A DNA stretch of 64,000 bases from Pseudodesulfovibrio sp. S3. Its GTDB lineage: Bacteria; Desulfobacterota; Desulfovibrionia; Desulfovibrionales; Desulfovibrionaceae. Made by a program: the position numbers and the translations under genes. Positions 61,827 to 64,000 of the stretch are shown one piece after another. The stretch spans positions 248,001 to 312,000 of the forward strand of contig NZ_QTZO01000003.1 in assembly GCF_004025585.1 (NCBI RefSeq), in the 5' to 3' direction. The notes under the pieces were generated by a model, which was not told where the DNA came from, made no database searches, and was given only the letters and a program-made list of their open reading frames with translations. Numbering within the stretch: the first letter of the stretch is position 1; each line of letters opens with the position of its first letter.

Positions 61827-64000
61827 TTATTGAGGTCTGCCCACGGCATCAAATGAGAAGACAAACGCTCCTGTTGTGCCGCTGTCGGAGGTCTTCTTGG
61901 ACTTCTTGGGCTTTCCGCTCACATCCACGGTAACCACACCGCCCTTTCTCAACCGTCCGAAGAGCAGTTCATCTGCAATGACGTCCTTGATTTCGGTCTG
62001 AATGACACGCCCCATGGGACGGGCACCCATATCGGCGTCATGTCCCAATTCGGCCAGTTTCGCACGGGCCTTGTCGGTCAGGACAACAACGACCCGACGA
62101 TCCTGAAGCTGATCGTTCAATTCACGCACGAACTTTTCCGCAATCAATTCCATGACCGGCTGTTCCAGGGACTTGAAAGCCACGGTGGAGTCCAGCCGAT
62201 TTCGGAATTCCGGGCTGAACAGTTTTTCCAGCGCCTTCATGGCTCCATCCGAACGGTCGGCGTTTTCATCGCGTTTGAAGCCGATGGCTCCCTTGGACAT
62301 CTCCCGTGCACCGGCATTGGAAGTCATGAGCAGAATAACGTGCCTGAAATCCGCCTTGCGCCCGTTATTGTCCGTCAGGGTGGCATAGTCCATGACCTGA
62401 AGCAGGATATTGAACACATCGGGGTGCGCCTTTTCGATTTCATCGAACAGCACCACGCAATGAGGCTTCTTGCGCACACCCTCGGTAAGCAATCCGCCCT
62501 GATCAAAACCAACGTAACCGGGAGGCGCTCCGATGAGTCGGGCCACGGCATGTTTTTCCATATACTCCGACATGTCAAAACGCAGGAAACCGATATCGAG
62601 TACCTTGGCCAATTGCCGAGCCAGTTCGGTCTTGCCCACGCCGGTGGGACCGGTGAGCAGGAAACTGCCCACGGGACGGCCGACCTGCCGCATACCCGCA
62701 CGGGAACGCTTGATGGACAGAGCCAGAGCCGAAACAGCCTCATCCTGACCAAAAACCACAGACTTAAGGTCGCTTTCCAGACTCTTGAGCCGTTCACGAT
62801 CAGACATGGTCAAACGACGGGCCGGAATCCGGGCCATGCGGGCCACAACTTTCTCGATGTCATCGACCTTGATATGGTTCCCCTTGCGCTGACGGGTGGA
62901 AAGCTTGTAGAGCGCCCCGGCCTCGTCCATGACGTCGATGGCCTTGTCCGGCAGATAGCGGTCGGTTATGTGCCGTTCTGCCAATTCGGCTGCGGCCTTC
63001 AGGGCGAAATGAGTATAGTTGACGCCGTGGAACTCCTCGTAATGGGGCTTGAGCCCCTTGAGAATGGCAACGGTCTCTTCGACTGTTGGTTCGGCGATCT
63101 CGATCTTCTGGAAACGGCGCGACAGGGCACGGTCCTTTTCAAAATGGTTCTTGTATTCCTCGAAGGTGGTGGAGCCGATGCACCGTATTTCTCCGGACTG
63201 GAGCAACGGCTTCAGGATATTCGAGGCATCCATGCTCCCGCCGCTGACCGATCCAGCACCTACAATGGTATGGATCTCATCCACGAACAGAATGGCATCC
63301 CGGTTCAACTTGAGTTCGCCCAGCACGCCCTTGAGACGCGCTTCGAAATCCCCCCGGTACTTGGTACCGGCCAGGAGCGAGCCCATGTCCAGACCATAGA
63401 TTTCCGCTTTCAGGAAATCCTTGGGCACATTGCCCTCCACGATCATGAGAGCCAACCCCTCTGCCATGGCGGTCTTGCCCACACCGGGATCACCTACGAA
63501 AATAGGGTTGTTCTTGCGCCGACGGGACAAGACCTGAACAGTGCGCTCCAATTCAGCGGCCCGACCGATCAGAGGATCAATGAACCCATGGGCGGCCCGA
63601 TCCGTCAGGTTGACCGTGTACTCGCTGAGCGGACTCTTCTTCTCGCCGGGTTGCCCTTCCAGCGGGTTGGACTTGTTGATCGGGGCATCGCCCAAATCAT
63701 TCCAATCTTCGCTCATGGACATGCCGTGGGAAATGAACTCCAGGATATCGAGCCGGGAAACGTCATGAGTACGCAAAAAATAGACCGCGTAGGAATCCTC
63801 TTCGTCGAACATGGCGGCCAGGACATCGCCCACTTCCACGGTGTTCTTGCCGGAGGCCTTTTTCTGCCACACAGCCCGTTGCAGAACACGGCGAACCCCC
63901 AGCGTCTGGATGACCTCGGACTCGGTGCCTTCCGGCAACGCCTCCATATTCTCCACAAAGAACCGACCAAGCTGATCCCTGAGCCGCTCCATCTCCGCGC
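61827..64000 (-). CDS. clpA: ATP-dependent Clp protease ATP-binding subunit ClpA (5' end outside window)
   Basis: Hsp100 unfoldase that feeds proteins to ClpP. About 724 residues are visible of a family length of about 750-770; the N-terminus continues beyond base 64000. The Clp N-domain end ([20 protein letters not shown]), two AAA+ modules with Walker A GDPGVGKT and GPTGVGKT, and Walker [10 protein letters not shown] and [14 protein letters not shown] are intact. ClpS would be expected upstream, outside the window. Downstream is aat, giving an N-end-rule pair. Confidence 0.96.
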   Translation of the reverse strand, partial: AEMERLRDQLGRFFVENMEALPEGTESEVIQTLGVRRVLQRAVWQKKASGKNTVEVGDVLAAMFDEEDSYAVYFLRTHDVSRLDILEFISHGMSMSEDWNDLGDAPINKSNPLEGQPGEKKSPLSEYTVNLTDRAAHGFIDPLIGRAAELERTVQVLSRRRKNNPIFVGDPGVGKTAMAEGLALMIVEGNVPKDFLKAEIYGLDMGSLLAGTKYRGDFEARLKGVLGELKLNRDAILFVDEIHTIVGAGSVSGGSMDASNILKPLLQSGEIRCIGSTTFEEYKNHFEKDRALSRRFQKIEIAEPTVEETVAILKGLKPHYEEFHGVNYTHFALKAAAELAERHITDRYLPDKAIDVMDEAGALYKLSTRQRKGNHIKVDDIEKVVARMARIPARRLTMSDRERLKSLESDLKSVVFGQDEAVSALALSIKRSRAGMRQVGRPVGSFLLTGPTGVGKTELARQLAKVLDIGFLRFDMSEYMEKHAVARLIGAPPGYVGFDQGGLLTEGVRKKPHCVVLFDEIEKAHPDVFNILLQVMDYATLTDNNGRKADFRHVILLMTSNAGAREMSKGAIGFKRDENADRSDGAMKALEKLFSPEFRNRLDSTVAFKSLEQPVMELIAEKFVRELNDQLQDRRVVVVLTDKARAKLAELGHDADMGARPMGRVIQTEIKDVIADELLFGRLRKGGVVTVDVSGKPKKSKKTSDSGTTGAFVFSFDAVGRPQ

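Overview
The window is one contiguous stretch of chromosome, densely packed with genes on both strands. It most resembles a sulfate-reducing deltaproteobacterium of the Desulfovibrio/Pseudodesulfovibrio type. Reasons: a Tat-exported, selenocysteine-containing two-subunit formate dehydrogenase with FdhE and FdhD; a paaK-ACT pair; a yggT-divIVA-DUF167-DUF465-ilvB-ilvH-ilvC cluster; an FTR-like iron-sulfur protein; and moderately GC-rich coding sequence. The lineage is inferred from gene content, not from a marker gene. I see no rRNA, tRNA, CRISPR array, insertion sequence or phage gene.

Layout. 1-3973 (+): the end of tmk, then an amino-acid ABC importer (two permeases, a lipoprotein receptor, no ATPase) followed by a glutaredoxin and an FTR-like protein. 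4030-8350 (-): a lipoprotein trypsin-like protease, an O-acetylhomoserine sulfhydrylase and trmFO. 8429-12590 (+): OppD/OppF ATPases without a transporter, an HD-domain protein and a CbiQ/CbiO pair without CbiMN. 12905-21455 (+): MATE exporter, DUF2156 protein, phosphodiesterase-like enzyme, UvrD/Rep helicase, thiL, trmO-like, alpha/beta hydrolase and a chalcone-isomerase-like secreted protein. 21476-27603 (-): the formate dehydrogenase locus, in transcription order ModE-like regulator, fdhA (in-frame UGA = Sec), fdhB, fdhE, fdhD. 27604-28525: a gene-free, partly AT-rich stretch.

28526-35898 (-): DUF5698/DUF2179 membrane protein, ilvC, ilvH, ilvB, DUF465, DUF167, divIVA, yggT, a HAD phosphatase and two unrecognised conserved-looking genes. 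36134 (+): tatA. 36570-38409 (-): two overlapping genes for secreted proteins. 38569 (+): a SixA-like phosphatase. 39058-42672 (-): MBL/beta-CASP hydrolase, rsmD, coaD, miaA. 42843-44419 (+): LOG-family protein and DMT transporter. 44430-48832 (-): chemoreceptor, zinc-ribbon protein, gpmI, rsfS and a short ORF. 49241-51567 (+): paaK, ACT protein, Hpt protein. 51610-52971 (-): second MATE exporter. 53068-54516 (+): cardiolipin synthase. 54579-60514 (-): uvrB, K+ channel, ligA, dapB. 60599 (+): unknown. 61085-64000 (-): aat and the 3' part of clpA.

Most of the window is housekeeping. The least ordinary parts are the formate dehydrogenase locus (Sec codon with a candidate SECIS, palindromic candidate operators, a strong fdhB-fdhE intercistronic hairpin, and an FdhD without the canonical CxxC), the Grx-FTR pair, a DUF167 gene with no normal start codon, a SixA-like protein with QHG in place of RHG, and terminator-like hairpins directly before paaK and before aat. 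I did not find a convincing new multi-gene system.
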